A DNA stretch of 64,000 bases from Bacterioplanes sanyensis. GTDB taxonomy: Bacteria; Pseudomonadota; Gammaproteobacteria; Pseudomonadales; Oceanobacteraceae. The stretch spans positions 366,822 through 430,821 of the forward strand of contig NZ_BMYY01000001.1 in NCBI RefSeq assembly GCF_014652515.1. Direction: 5' to 3'. The position numbers were made by a program, and so were the translations under genes. Shown here in pieces: positions 8,669-18,843 of this stretch; the stretch's first letter is position 1, and every line of letters starts with the position of its first letter. The notes below the pieces were generated by a model that was given only the letters and a program-made list of their open reading frames with translations, was not told where the DNA came from and searched no databases.

Positions 8669-10114
8669 GTGAGCCAAGACATGCGTGAAGCCTGTTTGAA
8701 GGACTGGATGGAGCGTGAATCCATTGCTGAGTCCATGATTCCACTGATCGGTGGTTTGTACCGTCAAAACAACGTCGTCACGGCGCTGTACGGTCGCCCA
8801 GTCATTAACCGTTCTGTGATTGAGTTGATCAAGGCGCATCGCTTTGTTCGCCATATGGAGAACGAAGAGCTGTCGGTACACGACACCTATCCAGTATTGA
8901 AAGCCATGAGCGAGCTGAACATCGCCCGTGCCCACGTTGACATCGGCAAGCTGGCGGTCAAGTTCCGCAAAGAAGGCGAAGGTCGCGATGTTAAAGAGTT
9001 CGTTGCTGATGAGCTCAAAGACATCATGGGTCAGTCACCTGCCGAAGGCGAAGACCGCGACGTAGTGCTGTATGGCTTTGGCCGTATTGGTCGTTTGCTG
9101 GCGCGCATCCTGGTAGAAAAATCCGGCGGTGATAACGGCTTGCGTTTGCGTGCGATCGTTGTGCGTCGCGGCAAGGGCGATGACCTGGTGAAGCGTGCTA
9201 GCCTGCTGCGTCGTGACTCAGTACACGGCACTTTCCGTGGTACCTTGAGCATTGATGAAGAAAACGAAGCCATCATTGCTAACGGCAACTACATCAAGGT
9301 GATTTACGCCAACAACCCGGCTGAAATCGATTACACCCAATACGGCATCAACAATGCCCTGGTCATCGATAACACCGGTGTATGGCGTGACGAAGACGGC
9401 CTGGGTCAGCACCTGCAAGCCAAAGGCACCGCGCGCGTATTGTTAACGGCGCCAGGCAAAGGCGACCTGAAAAACATCGTTTACGGCATCAATAATGGCG
9501 ACATCGACAGCAGCGACAAGATTTTGTCTGCGGCGTCTTGCACCACCAACGCCATCACGCCGGTATTGAAAGTGATGCACGACCGCTTTGGTATTCAAAG
9601 TGGCCACGTTGAAACCGTGCACTCGTACACCAATGACCAAAACCTGATCGACAACTACCACAAGGGTGACCGTCGTGGCCGCAGTGCGCCACTAAACATG
9701 GTGATCACAGAAACGGGCGCAGCTAAGGCCGTTGCTAAAGCGCTGCCAGAGCTGAAAGGCAAGCTGACCGGCAACGCGATTCGCGTGCCAACGCCGAACG
9801 TTTCGATGGCGATTCTGTCACTCAACTTGAATAAAGAAGTAAGCGTGGACGAAGTGAATGACTTCCTGCGTGAGCAGTCACTGCATTCAGAGCTGCAAAA
9901 GCAGATCGATTGGGTCAACTCACCAGAAGTGGTTTCTACAGACTTTGTTGGCAACAGCCACGCTGGCATCGTTGATGCTCAGGCCACCATCGTTAATGGC
10001 CAACACGTTAACTTGTACGTTTGGTACGACAATGAGTACGGCTACAGCCGTCAGGTGGTGCGCATCGCCCAGCAAGTGTGCGGTGTTAATTACGCGACCT
10101 ACCCGGCGCGTTAA
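8669..10114 (+). CDS. Glyceraldehyde-3-phosphate dehydrogenase, long form
   Basis: 481 residues from GTG 8669, six bases after GGAAGG. A helical N-terminal region of about 130 residues (MSQDMREACLKDWMERES onward) precedes a full GAPDH: Rossmann motif VVLYGFGRIGRLLAR, catalytic SAASCTTN with Cys291, HSYTNDQNLIDNYHKGDRRG, and NEYGYSRQVVR near the end. This is the long GAPDH type found beside mfd and nqr in Pseudomonas, larger than the usual 335-residue enzyme. It interconverts glyceraldehyde 3-phosphate and 1,3-bisphosphoglycerate, possibly in the gluconeogenic direction. It is divergent from mfd with about 115 bases between starts and ends in a strong terminator. Confidence 0.93.
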   Translation: MSQDMREACLKDWMERESIAESMIPLIGGLYRQNNVVTALYGRPVINRSVIELIKAHRFVRHMENEELSVHDTYPVLKAMSELNIARAHVDIGKLAVKFRKEGEGRDVKEFVADELKDIMGQSPAEGEDRDVVLYGFGRIGRLLARILVEKSGGDNGLRLRAIVVRRGKGDDLVKRASLLRRDSVHGTFRGTLSIDEENEAIIANGNYIKVIYANNPAEIDYTQYGINNALVIDNTGVWRDEDGLGQHLQAKGTARVLLTAPGKGDLKNIVYGINNGDIDSSDKILSAASCTTNAITPVLKVMHDRFGIQSGHVETVHSYTNDQNLIDNYHKGDRRGRSAPLNMVITETGAAKAVAKALPELKGKLTGNAIRVPTPNVSMAILSLNLNKEVSVDEVNDFLREQSLHSELQKQIDWVNSPEVVSTDFVGNSHAGIVDAQATIVNGQHVNLYVWYDNEYGYSRQVVRIAQQVCGVNYATYPAR

Positions 10115-10121
10115 GCGACCC

Positions 10122-10154
10122 AAAAAGCCGCTGCCTGTGCAGCGGCTTTTTTTT
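10122..10154 (+). terminator. Rho-independent terminator after GAPDH
   Basis: Stem AAAGCCGCTGC / GCAGCGGCTTT with loop CTGT, followed by an eight-T run starting at 10147. It ends the GAPDH transcript and separates it from nqr. Confidence 0.95.
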
Positions 10155-10495
10155 GGCTAAGCTTCAAGCATTTTATGGAAGGGTCAAATGATGTGTTGTT
10201 CGACTAAGGTATGTGTTTGTTCGTTTTGACCTGCGAGCCCGTTTTTAAGCCGCTAGCCGAGTGTGAACCGGCCCCAGATTATGGCCCCTGGTGCGGTGGA
10301 TTCTTGGCCCTACCATCTTTATAATTGGCGCGATTTTTTTAACTTGGGAAATGAGTCCAAGTGCTTGTTTCCAGTGCAAAAACACGGTCCTTATCGTGAC
10401 GTACCGCGAACTTCCTCTGTTGGGGGAGTCTGCTGTGCGATTTTTTTGTACATGGGAGGCACGCATCTTGAGGCAATTGTGATTAGGCGAGGCAT
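10155..10495. other. Long spacer before nqrA, no convincing gene
   Basis: About 340 bases between the GAPDH terminator and nqrA. Short open frames cross it, but none has a credible start, ribosome binding site or protein-like composition. It contains a good -10 hexamer at 10320, which would give an nqr leader of about 160 bases, two T-runs (about 10335 and 10440) and a G-rich segment near 10425. I see no recognised riboswitch. Confidence 0.6.
10320..10325 (+). promoter_or_regulatory. Candidate -10 element for nqr operon
   Basis: A consensus TATAAT hexamer about 170 bases upstream of nqrA. The -35 region at about 17 bases upstream is poor (TGGATT), so activation by a factor or a different start remains possible. 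Confidence 0.4.
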
Positions 10496-11830
10496 ATGAT
10501 CAACATCAAGAAAGGTCTTGACTTGCCCATCACCGGTAGCCCTGAACAAGCCATTTATGATGGCCCAGCAATCAGCGAAGTCGCTGTGCTGGGGCCGGAT
10601 TACGTCGGGATGAAGCCGACGATGGAAGTTCAGGTCGGTGATCGGGTGAAAAAAGGCCAGGTGTTATTCACCGATAAAAAGACTGACGGTGTCCAGTACA
10701 CCGCACCCGCCGCTGGCGTGATCAATGCGGTTAACCGCGGCGAGCGCCGACGTTTTTTGTCTGTCGTGATTGGCGTTGAAGGTGACGAAGAAATTACCTT
10801 TGATAGCTACAGCGCAGAGCAACTCAGCTCTCTGACAGCCGAGCAAGTAGAGAATAATCTGGTTAAGTCTGGATTGTGGACAGCACTGCGTACACGTCCG
10901 TTCTCTCGTACTCCGGCTTTGAGCAGCCGTCCGCAGGCGATTTTCGTCAATGCCATGGATACTAATCCTCTGGCGGGCGATCCGGCTCTGGTTATTAATG
11001 AGCAGCGCGAAGCCTTTGCCAATGGTTTGAAGGTCCTGAAGCCTTTGACGGAAGGCACTTTGTATGTGTGCAAAGCACCCGGAGCCGATATTCCGACCGC
11101 CGGTGTGGAGCAAACCGAAGAGTTTGCCGGCCCACACCCTGCAGGTCTGAGCGGTACCCATATTCATCACCTGCATCCCGTCAGCGAGACCCGTACGGTA
11201 TGGACGGTGGGCTACCAAGATGTGATTGCCATTGGTCATTTGTTTACCACTGGCCGCTTGTACAGCCAGCGTGTGGTATCACTGGCTGGCCCACAGGTCA
11301 GCAAGCCACGCTTAGTGCGTGTGCCCGAAGGCGCGAGCTTGGCCGAACTGACAGCAGGTGAGCTGGTGGACGGTGAAAACCGCATCATCTCGGGCTCTGT
11401 TTTTGGTGGTCGCACCGCTGCTGGGCCTGAAGCTTTTTTAGGCCGTTTCCACAATCAGGTGTCTGTGTTGCGTGAGGGCCGTGATCGTCCAATGCTGCAC
11501 TATTTGCGTGCCGGTAATGAACGCTTTTCGGTGATGCCCATCTACATCTCTAAGCTGATGAACAAGCTGTTCCCGTTCAGTACCAGTGCTAACGGCAGTG
11601 AGCGTGCCATGGTACCGATCGGTGCATATGAGAAAATTATGCCGCTGGATATGTTGCCAACTCAGTTGCTGCGTGCGCTGATCGTGGAGGATATGGAAAC
11701 CGCGATTGCACTGGGTGCATTGGAGCTGGAGGAAGAAGACCTCGCTTTGTGCAGTTTTGTTTGCCCAGGTAAGTACGAGTACGGCCCCATCCTGCGCAAG
11801 AATTTAACGCGAATTGAGGCGGAGGGTTGA
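10496..11830 (+). CDS. nqrA: Na+-translocating NADH:quinone reductase subunit A
   Basis: 444 residues, the usual NqrA length, beginning [18 protein letters not shown] with AGGCGAGG upstream. NqrA is the cytoplasmic peripheral subunit of the Na+-pumping NADH:ubiquinone oxidoreductase. Family blocks include [22 protein letters not shown] near the N-terminus, [12 protein letters not shown], and [20 protein letters not shown]. First gene of a tightly packed six-gene operon, with its stop five bases before the nqrB start. The complex oxidises NADH and exports Na+, which suits a marine or halotolerant lifestyle. Confidence 0.97.
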   Translation: MINIKKGLDLPITGSPEQAIYDGPAISEVAVLGPDYVGMKPTMEVQVGDRVKKGQVLFTDKKTDGVQYTAPAAGVINAVNRGERRRFLSVVIGVEGDEEITFDSYSAEQLSSLTAEQVENNLVKSGLWTALRTRPFSRTPALSSRPQAIFVNAMDTNPLAGDPALVINEQREAFANGLKVLKPLTEGTLYVCKAPGADIPTAGVEQTEEFAGPHPAGLSGTHIHHLHPVSETRTVWTVGYQDVIAIGHLFTTGRLYSQRVVSLAGPQVSKPRLVRVPEGASLAELTAGELVDGENRIISGSVFGGRTAAGPEAFLGRFHNQVSVLREGRDRPMLHYLRAGNERFSVMPIYISKLMNKLFPFSTSANGSERAMVPIGAYEKIMPLDMLPTQLLRALIVEDMETAIALGALELEEEDLALCSFVCPGKYEYGPILRKNLTRIEAEG

Positions 11831-11832
11831 TC

Positions 11833-13044
11833 ATGGGTCTGCGTTCTACTTTTGACAACATGGCACCGCACTTTGAAAAAGGCGGTAAGTACGAAAAGCT
11901 GTATCCTCTGTATGAAGCCGTGGATACCGGTTTATTCCATCCACCTAATGTGACCAACAACACCTCTCATGTGCGTGACGGCATCGACCTGAAGCGCATC
12001 ATGATCACAGTGTGGATCTGTACCTTCCCGGCCATGTTCTTTGGCATGTATAACATTGGCTTGCAGGCCAATGAAGCCATTGCCGCCGGTGCAGGTACTG
12101 CGATTGAAGGCTGGCGTGAAATGCTGATTGCCTTGTTGGGCGGCGGTGGCCACAACCCAGCCAGCTTCTGGGATAACTTTGCCTTTGGCGCGGCTTACTT
12201 CTTACCGGTTTACGCCGTGACCTTTGCGGTGGGTGGCTTCTGGGAAGTGTTGTTTGCCGTGGTGCGCAAGCACGAAGTGAATGAAGGCTTCTTTGTTACT
12301 TCCGTCTTGTTTGCTTTGATATTGCCGCCAAGCATTCCTCTGTGGCAAGTTGCCCTGGGCATCAGCTTTGGTGTGGTGATCGGCAAGGAAATTTTCGGTG
12401 GTACTGGTAAGAACTTCCTGAACCCAGCGCTGACGGGCCGTGCCTTCCTGTTCTTTGCATACCCTGCAGACTTGTCTGGTAACTCGGTATGGACTGCGGT
12501 AGATGGCTTCTCGGGCGCAACGCCGCTGAGCAATGCACAGGAAGGTGGTGTTCAAGCCATCATTGACGGTGGTGTGACTTGGTTTGATGCCTTCTTCGGC
12601 ACTATTCAGGGCTCCATGGGCGAAACCAGCACGCTGGCGATTTTATTGGCCGGTGTGGTGCTGATGGGCATGGGCATCGCTAGCTGGCGTATTGTTCTGG
12701 GTGTGTTTGTCGGCATGGTGGCGACTACTTGGCTGTTTAACTTCATCGGTTCGGACACCAACCCGCTGTTTGCTGTGCCTTGGTATTGGCACTTAGTCAT
12801 AGGTGGCTTTGCCTTCGGCATGATCTTTATGGCCACAGACCCTGTGTCCGCTTCTATGACCAATACCGGCAAATTCTACTTTGGCGCTCTGATTGGTCTG
12901 ATGGTGATTATGATCCGCGTAGCTAACCCGGCTTATCCTGAGGGCATGATGCTGGCGATTCTGTTTGCCAACCTATTTGCACCTCTGATCGACCATTTTG
13001 TGGTGCAGTCCAATATTAAACGGAGGGTTGCTCGTGTCAGCTAA
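11833..13044 (+). CDS. nqrB: Na+-translocating NADH:quinone reductase subunit B
   Basis: 403 residues from ATG 11833, with GGAGG eight bases upstream. Integral membrane subunit with about ten hydrophobic segments. The covalent FMN attachment motif SGATPLS is present with the acceptor threonine at residue 230. Other family features are [18 protein letters not shown] near the start and [20 protein letters not shown] mid-protein. NqrB carries FMN and riboflavin and forms part of the Na+ channel. It overlaps nqrC by 11 bases. Confidence 0.97.
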   Translation: MGLRSTFDNMAPHFEKGGKYEKLYPLYEAVDTGLFHPPNVTNNTSHVRDGIDLKRIMITVWICTFPAMFFGMYNIGLQANEAIAAGAGTAIEGWREMLIALLGGGGHNPASFWDNFAFGAAYFLPVYAVTFAVGGFWEVLFAVVRKHEVNEGFFVTSVLFALILPPSIPLWQVALGISFGVVIGKEIFGGTGKNFLNPALTGRAFLFFAYPADLSGNSVWTAVDGFSGATPLSNAQEGGVQAIIDGGVTWFDAFFGTIQGSMGETSTLAILLAGVVLMGMGIASWRIVLGVFVGMVATTWLFNFIGSDTNPLFAVPWYWHLVIGGFAFGMIFMATDPVSASMTNTGKFYFGALIGLMVIMIRVANPAYPEGMMLAILFANLFAPLIDHFVVQSNIKRRVARVS

Positions 13045-13837
13045 TAACGACAGCATCCAAAAAACTCTGATCGTGGCGGTGCTGCTGTGTCTGGTGTGTT
13101 CTGTGATTGTGGCGGGTGCCGCAGTGTCACTGAAACCGCTGCAGCAAGCCAACAAAACAGAGGATATGAAGAAAAACATCTTGGCTGCGGCAGGCTTGCT
13201 GGATAGCAGCAAAAGCGTTACTGAACAGTTTGAGCAGGTGACGACGCGCATCGTTAACTTGGAAGAAGGCCGCTTTGCGACCGAAGCCGAAGTTAACGAC
13301 ATCAAAAAACTGATGGGTCTGAATGACATCAGCAAATTTGATCAGCGCAAAGCCTCACAAATGCCAGAGCTGTCCGACAAACTCGCCGGCAGTGAAGACC
13401 CAGCCAGTATCAAGCGTCGCTCCAAATATGCGGCTGTGTACCTGGTGCAAGAAGGCGACCAGCTAGAGAAGCTGATTTTGCCTATCCATGGCTATGGCCT
13501 ATGGTCCACCCTGTACGGTTTTATTGCCTTGAAGGGTGATTTAGAAACCATTGCGGGTCTCGGCTTTTATGAGCATGGTGAAACGCCGGGACTGGGTGGT
13601 GAAGTCGACAATCCGTTGTGGAAAGCCAAGTGGGTTGGTAAAGAGCTTCACAATGAGCAAGGTAAGTTGGCCATTGAAGTGATCAAGGGTGAAGCCCCTC
13701 GCGACTCTGAGCATAAGGTAGACGGCTTAAGCGGTGCTACGCTGACCAGCCGCGGTGTTAACAACCTGGTGCGTTATTGGGTGGGCGAGCAAGCCTTTGG
13801 CACACTGCTGAATCAAATGAAATCACAGGGGGCTTAA
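13034..13837 (+). CDS. nqrC: Na+-translocating NADH:quinone reductase subunit C
   Basis: 267 residues from GTG 13034 (GGAGG upstream), overlapping the end of nqrB. One N-terminal membrane helix ([18 protein letters not shown]) precedes a periplasmic FMN-binding domain. The covalent FMN motif DGLSGATLT places the acceptor threonine at residue 236. The strands around [14 protein letters not shown] and [15 protein letters not shown] are typical of RnfG/NqrC FMN domains. Confidence 0.97.
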   Translation: MSANNDSIQKTLIVAVLLCLVCSVIVAGAAVSLKPLQQANKTEDMKKNILAAAGLLDSSKSVTEQFEQVTTRIVNLEEGRFATEAEVNDIKKLMGLNDISKFDQRKASQMPELSDKLAGSEDPASIKRRSKYAAVYLVQEGDQLEKLILPIHGYGLWSTLYGFIALKGDLETIAGLGFYEHGETPGLGGEVDNPLWKAKWVGKELHNEQGKLAIEVIKGEAPRDSEHKVDGLSGATLTSRGVNNLVRYWVGEQAFGTLLNQMKSQGA

Positions 13838-13838
13838 G

Positions 13839-14501
13839 GTGTCTGAGATTAAAAACGTTCTGACCGAACCCTTATTTAATAAAAACCCAATTGCTTTGCA
13901 GATCCTGGGGATTTGCTCGGCACTGGCAGTAACCACCAGCTTACAAGTCACCTTGGTGATGTGTTTGGCGGTGATTGCGGTGACGTCGTTTTCTAACGTC
14001 GGCGTATCGTTAATTCGTAACCATATTCCGAACAACATTCGGATTATTGTGCAGATGATTATTATCGCCTCGTTGGTGATTGTGGTTGATCAGGTATTGA
14101 AAGCCTTTGCTTATGAAATCAGTAAGCAGCTGTCAGTATTTGTGGGCCTGATTATCACCAACTGTATCGTGATGGGCCGTGCTGAAGCTTTTGCCATGAA
14201 AAATGGCCCTGTATTGAGCTTCTTTGATGGCGTGGGCAATGGCCTGGGCTATTCGGTTGTGCTGATCGTTGTGGCAACCATTCGCGAGTTGTTTGGCGCA
14301 GGTAAGCTGCTGGGTGTCGAAATTCTGCCGCTGGTCACCGATGGTGGCTGGTATCAGTCGAACGGCCTGCTGCTGCTGCCACCGTCTGCCTTCTTCATTA
14401 TTGGTCTGTTCATCTGGGCACTGCGCAGCTGGAAGAAAGACCAGGTGGAAGAGCCAGACTTTAAGATTCTGCCAAACACTGAACACTCAGGAGGCCACTA
14501 A
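13839..14501 (+). CDS. nqrD: Na+-translocating NADH:quinone reductase subunit D
   Basis: 220 residues from GTG 13839, one base after the nqrC stop. A multi-pass membrane protein of the RnfE/NqrD family, beginning [18 protein letters not shown], with [20 protein letters not shown] and [14 protein letters not shown], where the conserved cysteine helps hold the intramembrane iron centre shared with NqrE. The stop overlaps the nqrE start by one base. Confidence 0.97.
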   Translation: MSEIKNVLTEPLFNKNPIALQILGICSALAVTTSLQVTLVMCLAVIAVTSFSNVGVSLIRNHIPNNIRIIVQMIIIASLVIVVDQVLKAFAYEISKQLSVFVGLIITNCIVMGRAEAFAMKNGPVLSFFDGVGNGLGYSVVLIVVATIRELFGAGKLLGVEILPLVTDGGWYQSNGLLLLPPSAFFIIGLFIWALRSWKKDQVEEPDFKILPNTEHSGGH

Positions 14502-15115
14502 TGGAACATTTCCTCAGCCTGTTCGTTAAGGCGGTCTTCGTTGAAAATATGGCGTTGGCCTTCTTCTTGGGCATGTGTACCTTCTTGGCCATTTCTAAGA
14601 AGATCCAAACCGCCATTGGCCTGGGTATCGCTGTGATTCTGGTACTGGCGATTACGGTGCCGGTGAACAACCTGATTTACACCGGTTTGCTGAAAGAAGG
14701 CGCAATGACCTGGATCAGCGAAGATTTTGCCACGGTTGATCTGAGCTTCTTGGGCCTGTTGACCTACATCGGTGTGATCGCTGCCATGGTACAGATTCTG
14801 GAAATGGTGCTGGATAAGTACGTTCCGTCTTTGTACAACGCTCTGGGTGTGTTTTTGCCACTGATCACCGTGAACTGCGCCATCATGGGTGCCTCACTGT
14901 TCATGGTCGAGCGTGATTACAACCTGGGTGAAAGTGTCGTCTATGGCGTGGGTGCAGGCCTTGGCTGGGCACTGGCGATTGCGTCGCTGGCAGGTATTCG
15001 CGAAAAAATGAAGTACAGCGATGTGCCGGCAGGCCTGCAGGGTCTGGGCATTACCTTTATGACCGTTGGCTTGATGTCCCTCGGCTTCATGTCCTTCTCT
15101 GGCGTATCACTGTAA
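14501..15115 (+). CDS. nqrE: Na+-translocating NADH:quinone reductase subunit E
   Basis: 204 residues, a RnfA/NqrE-family six-helix membrane protein starting [20 protein letters not shown]. The conserved Cys is seen in [13 protein letters not shown] and again in [18 protein letters not shown], the inverted-topology counterpart of NqrD. Starts in a TAATG overlap with nqrD, and a ribosome binding site (AGGAGG) lies inside the nqrD 3' end. Confidence 0.97.
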   Translation: MEHFLSLFVKAVFVENMALAFFLGMCTFLAISKKIQTAIGLGIAVILVLAITVPVNNLIYTGLLKEGAMTWISEDFATVDLSFLGLLTYIGVIAAMVQILEMVLDKYVPSLYNALGVFLPLITVNCAIMGASLFMVERDYNLGESVVYGVGAGLGWALAIASLAGIREKMKYSDVPAGLQGLGITFMTVGLMSLGFMSFSGVSL

Positions 15116-15126
15116 GGAGTTAGGCA

Positions 15127-16350
15127 ATGGATATCGAGATTATCTTAGGCGTGGTGATGTTCACCGTGATTGTACTGTCACTGGTGGCCGTCATTTTAAG
15201 TGCCCGTGCCAAACTGGTGAGCTCAGGTAATGTAAAAATCCTGATCAACGGTGAGCGCGAAATTGAAACCGAAGCCGGTGGCAAGCTGCTAGGCACCTTG
15301 GCCGCTAACGGCGTGTTCTTGTCCTCTGCCTGTGGCGGTGGCGGTACTTGCGCCCAGTGTAAGTGCCGCATTACCGAAGGCGGTGGCTCTATGCTGCCGA
15401 CGGAAGAGTCGCATTTCACCAAAGGTGAAGCACGTGAGGGCTGGCGCTTGTCGTGTCAGGCGCCGGTTAAGCAAGACATGCACGTAGAAGTGCCGGAAGA
15501 AGTCTTCGGCGTGAAAAAATGGGAAACCACCGTGGTGTCTAACCCGAACGTGGCGACCTTTATTAAAGAACTGACGCTGAAGCTGCCAGAAGGCGAAAAC
15601 GTGGATTTCCGCGCTGGCGGTTACGTTCAGCTTGAGTGCCCACCGTATGAGATCAATTTCTCTGACTTCGATATTGAAGACGAATATCGCGGTGACTGGG
15701 AGCGCTTTGGTTTCTTTGACCTGAAAGCGGTCAACAAAGAAGACGTGATTCGCGCCTATTCGATGGCCAACTACCCAGAGGAAAAGGGTGTGGTGAAGTT
15801 CAATATTCGTATTGCAACGCCACCACCAGGGTCTAAAGATATCCCACCCGGCATTATGTCGACCTACGTCTTCAACCTGAAACCAGGTGATAAGGTGACG
15901 GTATATGGTCCGTTTGGCGAGTTCTTCGCCAAAGATACCGATGCCGAAATGGTATTTATCGGTGGTGGTGCGGGCATGGCACCGATGCGCTCGCACATTT
16001 TCGATCAGCTCAAGCGTTTGAAATCTAAGCGTAAGATCAGCTTCTGGTACGGTGCGCGCTCTCTGCGTGAACTCTTCTACCAGGATGAGTACGACATGCT
16101 GGCGGCTGAAAATGAAAACTTTGAGTGGCATGTGGCTATGTCGGATCCACAACCAGAAGATAACTGGGACGGTCTGACTGGCTTTATTCACAACGTGTTG
16201 TACGAACGCTACCTGAAGGACCATCCGGCTCCCGAAGATTGTGAGTACTACATGTGTGGGCCCCCGATCATGAACCAGTCGGTCATCAAGATGTTGGAAG
16301 GTCTCGGCGTAGAGCCTGAAAACATCATGCTGGATGACTTCGGCGGTTGA
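15127..16350 (+). CDS. nqrF: Na+-translocating NADH:quinone reductase subunit F
   Basis: 407 residues starting at ATG 15127 after AAGGAG. One N-terminal transmembrane helix, then a 2Fe-2S ferredoxin domain with Cys69, Cys75, Cys78 ([12 protein letters not shown]) and Cys110, followed by a ferredoxin-NADP reductase-type FAD domain (RAYSMANYP) and an NADH-binding domain ([27 protein letters not shown]). This is the NADH-oxidising entry point of the complex. Last gene of the operon. The nqrM and apbE maturation genes that often follow are not here; a desaturase gene follows instead. Confidence 0.97.
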   Translation: MDIEIILGVVMFTVIVLSLVAVILSARAKLVSSGNVKILINGEREIETEAGGKLLGTLAANGVFLSSACGGGGTCAQCKCRITEGGGSMLPTEESHFTKGEAREGWRLSCQAPVKQDMHVEVPEEVFGVKKWETTVVSNPNVATFIKELTLKLPEGENVDFRAGGYVQLECPPYEINFSDFDIEDEYRGDWERFGFFDLKAVNKEDVIRAYSMANYPEEKGVVKFNIRIATPPPGSKDIPPGIMSTYVFNLKPGDKVTVYGPFGEFFAKDTDAEMVFIGGGAGMAPMRSHIFDQLKRLKSKRKISFWYGARSLRELFYQDEYDMLAAENENFEWHVAMSDPQPEDNWDGLTGFIHNVLYERYLKDHPAPEDCEYYMCGPPIMNQSVIKMLEGLGVEPENIMLDDFGG

Positions 16351-16355
16351 TGCCC

Positions 16356-16382
16356 AAAAAGCCCGGTTCGCCGGGCTTTTTT
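16356..16382 (+). terminator. Rho-independent terminator of nqr operon
   Basis: GCCCGG, a TTCG tetraloop, CCGGGC, with an A-run before and a T-run after. A textbook intrinsic terminator six bases past nqrF. Confidence 0.97.
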
Positions 16383-16541
16383 ATACTCTTTTTCTTTATG
16401 GGCAAAAGTCACGCGAGCCAGTTATATCACCTTGCTTCATTGACTTGCCGCAAATGACGCCTTCTAAGCCTTTTGTGGTCATAGTGTCGCTTGCTGGCTT
16501 CAGCTATTATCCATTCGATAGTACGCTCTCTGAGATTTTTT

Positions 16542-17681
16542 ATGTCCCGACCCATTACCTTTGAAAACGCCCCCATCAACTGGGTGCCTGCGACCTTGTT
16601 CTCTGTCACCGCCCTGGTAGCACTGATTGCCGTGCCTTGGTATGGCTTTAGCTACGGCTACAGCTTGGCCGCCGTGGTGGCTTATATCGTGCTTACGTCT
16701 TTGACCGAACTGGCCATTACCGCAGGTTACCATCGCCTGTGGGCGCACAACGCCTACGAAGCCCATTGGAGTGTGCGCTTGTTGTTTGCCTTGTTTGGCG
16801 CCATGGCGTTACAAAATACCGTGCTGCATTGGAGCTCTGGCCACCGGGTTCATCATCGCCATGTCGATGATGTTGATATCGACCCCTATTCGGCCAAACG
16901 TGGTTTATGGTTTTCACACATCGGCTGGATGCTGCGTCATTACCCCAGCGGTGAAGTAAACTTCGATAATGTCAAAAACCTGACCAAAGACCCCATTGTG
17001 ATGTGGCAGTACAAGTATTATGTGCCCATTGCCTTGGCGATGAACTTTGTTATTCCTATTGCTCTGGGCGTCATTTTTTCAGACCTGTGGGGCATGATTT
17101 TGCTGGCAGGTTTCCTGCGCATTGTGACGACTCACCACTTCACCTTCTTTATTAATTCCATTGCCCACAAGTGGGGCTCGCAACCTTACACGGATGAAAA
17201 TACGGCGCGGGATAATCACTTTTTTGCTTTCCTGACATTTGGCGAGGGTTATCACAATTACCACCATATTTTTCAAAATGACTACCGTAATGGCATTAAA
17301 TGGTGGCAATGGGACCCAACGAAATGGCTGATCAAAAGCTGTGAGTTGGTAGGCTTGGCGCGTAATTTACGCGTGGTGCCGGATTTTAAAATCCAGCGGG
17401 CACGTCTGGATATGCAGTTTAAACGTGCCCAAGAGAAGCTGGCCAAAGCTCAAAATCGTGAACAATGGTCAGACTTACTGGAAAAAGAGTACGAACAGTT
17501 TAAAACCATGTTGGCTGAGTGGAAGAGCTTGCAATCTGAGCGCTATCAAGAGACGCGCCGCAGCTTGCAGCACAAATGGGAAACCGCGGCGTTGCGTACT
17601 CGTTATCAGGAGTTGGAATACTCGCTGAAAATGCAGCAGAAGCGGCTAAAAATCATGATGGCGCAGTTCGCCACCAGTTGA
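16542..17681 (+). CDS. Delta-9-type acyl-CoA desaturase with coiled-coil tail
   Basis: 379 residues from ATG 16542 (MSRPITFENAPINW). Four hydrophobic helices and the histidine boxes of membrane diiron desaturases: HRLWAH, HRVHHRHVDDVD, and EGYHNYHHIFQND, as in bacterial DesC/SCD1-like enzymes that introduce a cis double bond into saturated acyl-CoA. After the catalytic core (about residue 280) comes a charged helical tail of about 100 residues rich in Lys, Glu, Gln and Arg, predicted coiled coil by composition and heptad-like spacing. This tail is longer than in eukaryotic SCD1 but I recall similar tails in proteobacterial homologues. Monocistronic, ended by a terminator. Confidence 0.92.
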   Translation: MSRPITFENAPINWVPATLFSVTALVALIAVPWYGFSYGYSLAAVVAYIVLTSLTELAITAGYHRLWAHNAYEAHWSVRLLFALFGAMALQNTVLHWSSGHRVHHRHVDDVDIDPYSAKRGLWFSHIGWMLRHYPSGEVNFDNVKNLTKDPIVMWQYKYYVPIALAMNFVIPIALGVIFSDLWGMILLAGFLRIVTTHHFTFFINSIAHKWGSQPYTDENTARDNHFFAFLTFGEGYHNYHHIFQNDYRNGIKWWQWDPTKWLIKSCELVGLARNLRVVPDFKIQRARLDMQFKRAQEKLAKAQNREQWSDLLEKEYEQFKTMLAEWKSLQSERYQETRRSLQHKWETAALRTRYQELEYSLKMQQKRLKIMMAQFATS

Positions 17682-17697
17682 TGGCCGCTTTTTCATG

Positions 17698-17724
17698 AAA
17701 TAGCCCCGCTTGCGGGGCTTTTTT
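17698..17724 (+). terminator. Rho-independent terminator after desaturase
   Basis: AGCCCCGC / GCGGGGCT with a two-base loop and a T-run, 20 bases past the desaturase stop. Confidence 0.95.
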
Positions 17725-17788
17725 GTGTCTGTAGGTAGTGTCGTAACAGTGACAGGGTTACCATGGCCGCGGACCGAATTGGGAGTGT

Positions 17789-18466
17789 ATGACGATGGCA
17801 AATGTAGTGATTACCGGCGCCAACCGCGGGATTGGTTTGGCGCTGGCGCAGCAACTGGCTGCGCGAGGTGACCGGGTGACGGCGGTTTGTCGTGACAGCA
17901 GTGATGAGCTGGAAGCGGTGGCCGATCAAATCGTCTCAGGTATTGATGTCACGGATGAAAACAGCGTGCGCGGGTTGCAAACCATATTGAGCGAAATACT
18001 CGATGGCGACCTGGATATTTTGATTAACAATGCCGGTGTTTTTCGCAATGAGTCTCTGCAGCAGTTGGACACCGACAGTATTCGTCAACAGTTTGAGGTG
18101 AACACCATTGCGCCGTTAACCTTGGCGGCAAATTTAAGCCCGTTAATGGTAGCAGGCAGCAAGCTGGTCAACATCACTAGCCGCATGGGATCCATTGCCG
18201 ACAATGGCTCAGGGCAATATTACGGCTACCGTGCATCTAAGGCGGCACTCAATGCGGTGAGCAAAAGCCTGGCGCTGGATTTACACCCTCAGGGCATTGC
18301 CGTCGCCGTGTTGCACCCTGGTTTTGTGCAAACGCGCATGGTGGGCTTTAACGGGGATGTTACCCCAGAGCAATCTGCAGCCGGGCTGATTCAGCGTATC
18401 GATGAACTCAACCTGGCTAACACCGGGTCTTTTTGGCATGCCAATGGCGAAGCACTTCCCTGGTAA
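17789..18466 (+). CDS. Short-chain dehydrogenase/reductase
   Basis: 225 residues with the classical SDR fold: nucleotide-binding TGANRGIG near the N-terminus, INNAGVF for the central strand, the catalytic Ser in ITSRMGSIAD and the YxxxK pair in YYGYRASKAALN, then LHPGFVQTRM. It resembles C-factor/CsgA-like short SDRs, which lack a long C-terminal substrate domain. Substrate is unknown. Two ATGs, 17789 and 17795, follow GGGAG; the second has the better spacing. A small unknown gene follows 20 bases downstream, probably in the same transcript. Confidence 0.88.
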   Translation: MTMANVVITGANRGIGLALAQQLAARGDRVTAVCRDSSDELEAVADQIVSGIDVTDENSVRGLQTILSEILDGDLDILINNAGVFRNESLQQLDTDSIRQQFEVNTIAPLTLAANLSPLMVAGSKLVNITSRMGSIADNGSGQYYGYRASKAALNAVSKSLALDLHPQGIAVAVLHPGFVQTRMVGFNGDVTPEQSAAGLIQRIDELNLANTGSFWHANGEALPW

Positions 18467-18486
18467 TTGATTTTAGGAGCAGCAAC

Positions 18487-18843
18487 ATGAGCACACGTAA
18501 AGCGCGAATAGAAAAGAAACTGCACACTCGCTATCAGGCGGAGTTTTTATTTGAATGCAGTCAAGATCCTCAATGGGCGACCAAACTGCAAGCATTAGAA
18601 GGCGAGCAGGTGCTGGAAAGCGCTCAAGAAGGCATGCCAGCAGATTTACTGGCAGCCTTTCCTGAGCTGGACACCATGGCGTTGAATTACTGCATTGAAC
18701 GCGTCGAGTTAAATGAAGTACCGCGCGACGCGTCGTGCTGGTGGCCGCTGGAGGAAGGCACACAGTTTTTCTTGTGTTATCCCGCACGCTTCCCACAAGC
18801 GGCGTTGTATTTGGCCGTCGACTTCGACGACCACGCGCACTAG
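18487..18843 (+). CDS. Conserved-looking protein of unknown function, 118 aa
   Basis: A soluble, acidic 118-residue protein I do not recognise. ATG 18487 follows AGGAGC at a normal distance. It begins with a basic stretch (MSTRKARIEKKLHTRYQAEF) and ends with a hydrophobic strand and acidic-His tail (LYLAVDFDDHAH). Trp pairs and several conserved-type hydrophobic segments (FFLCYPARFPQ) suggest a folded alpha/beta domain. Co-directional with the SDR. Its TAG overlaps the stop of the convergent neighbour on a CTAG palindrome. Confidence 0.7.
   Translation: MSTRKARIEKKLHTRYQAEFLFECSQDPQWATKLQALEGEQVLESAQEGMPADLLAAFPELDTMALNYCIERVELNEVPRDASCWWPLEEGTQFFLCYPARFPQAALYLAVDFDDHAH

Noticed and set aside
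10263-10499. 78-codon open frame in the nqr leader
   Set aside because: No ribosome binding site, odd composition, and it runs into the nqrA start. Treated as leader sequence.
10664-11239. 191-codon reverse-strand open frame across nqrA
   Set aside because: Antisense shadow of nqrA with no family resemblance.
15289-16224. 311-codon reverse-strand open frame across nqrF
   Set aside because: Fully antisense to a well-recognised gene; no motif or ribosome binding site.
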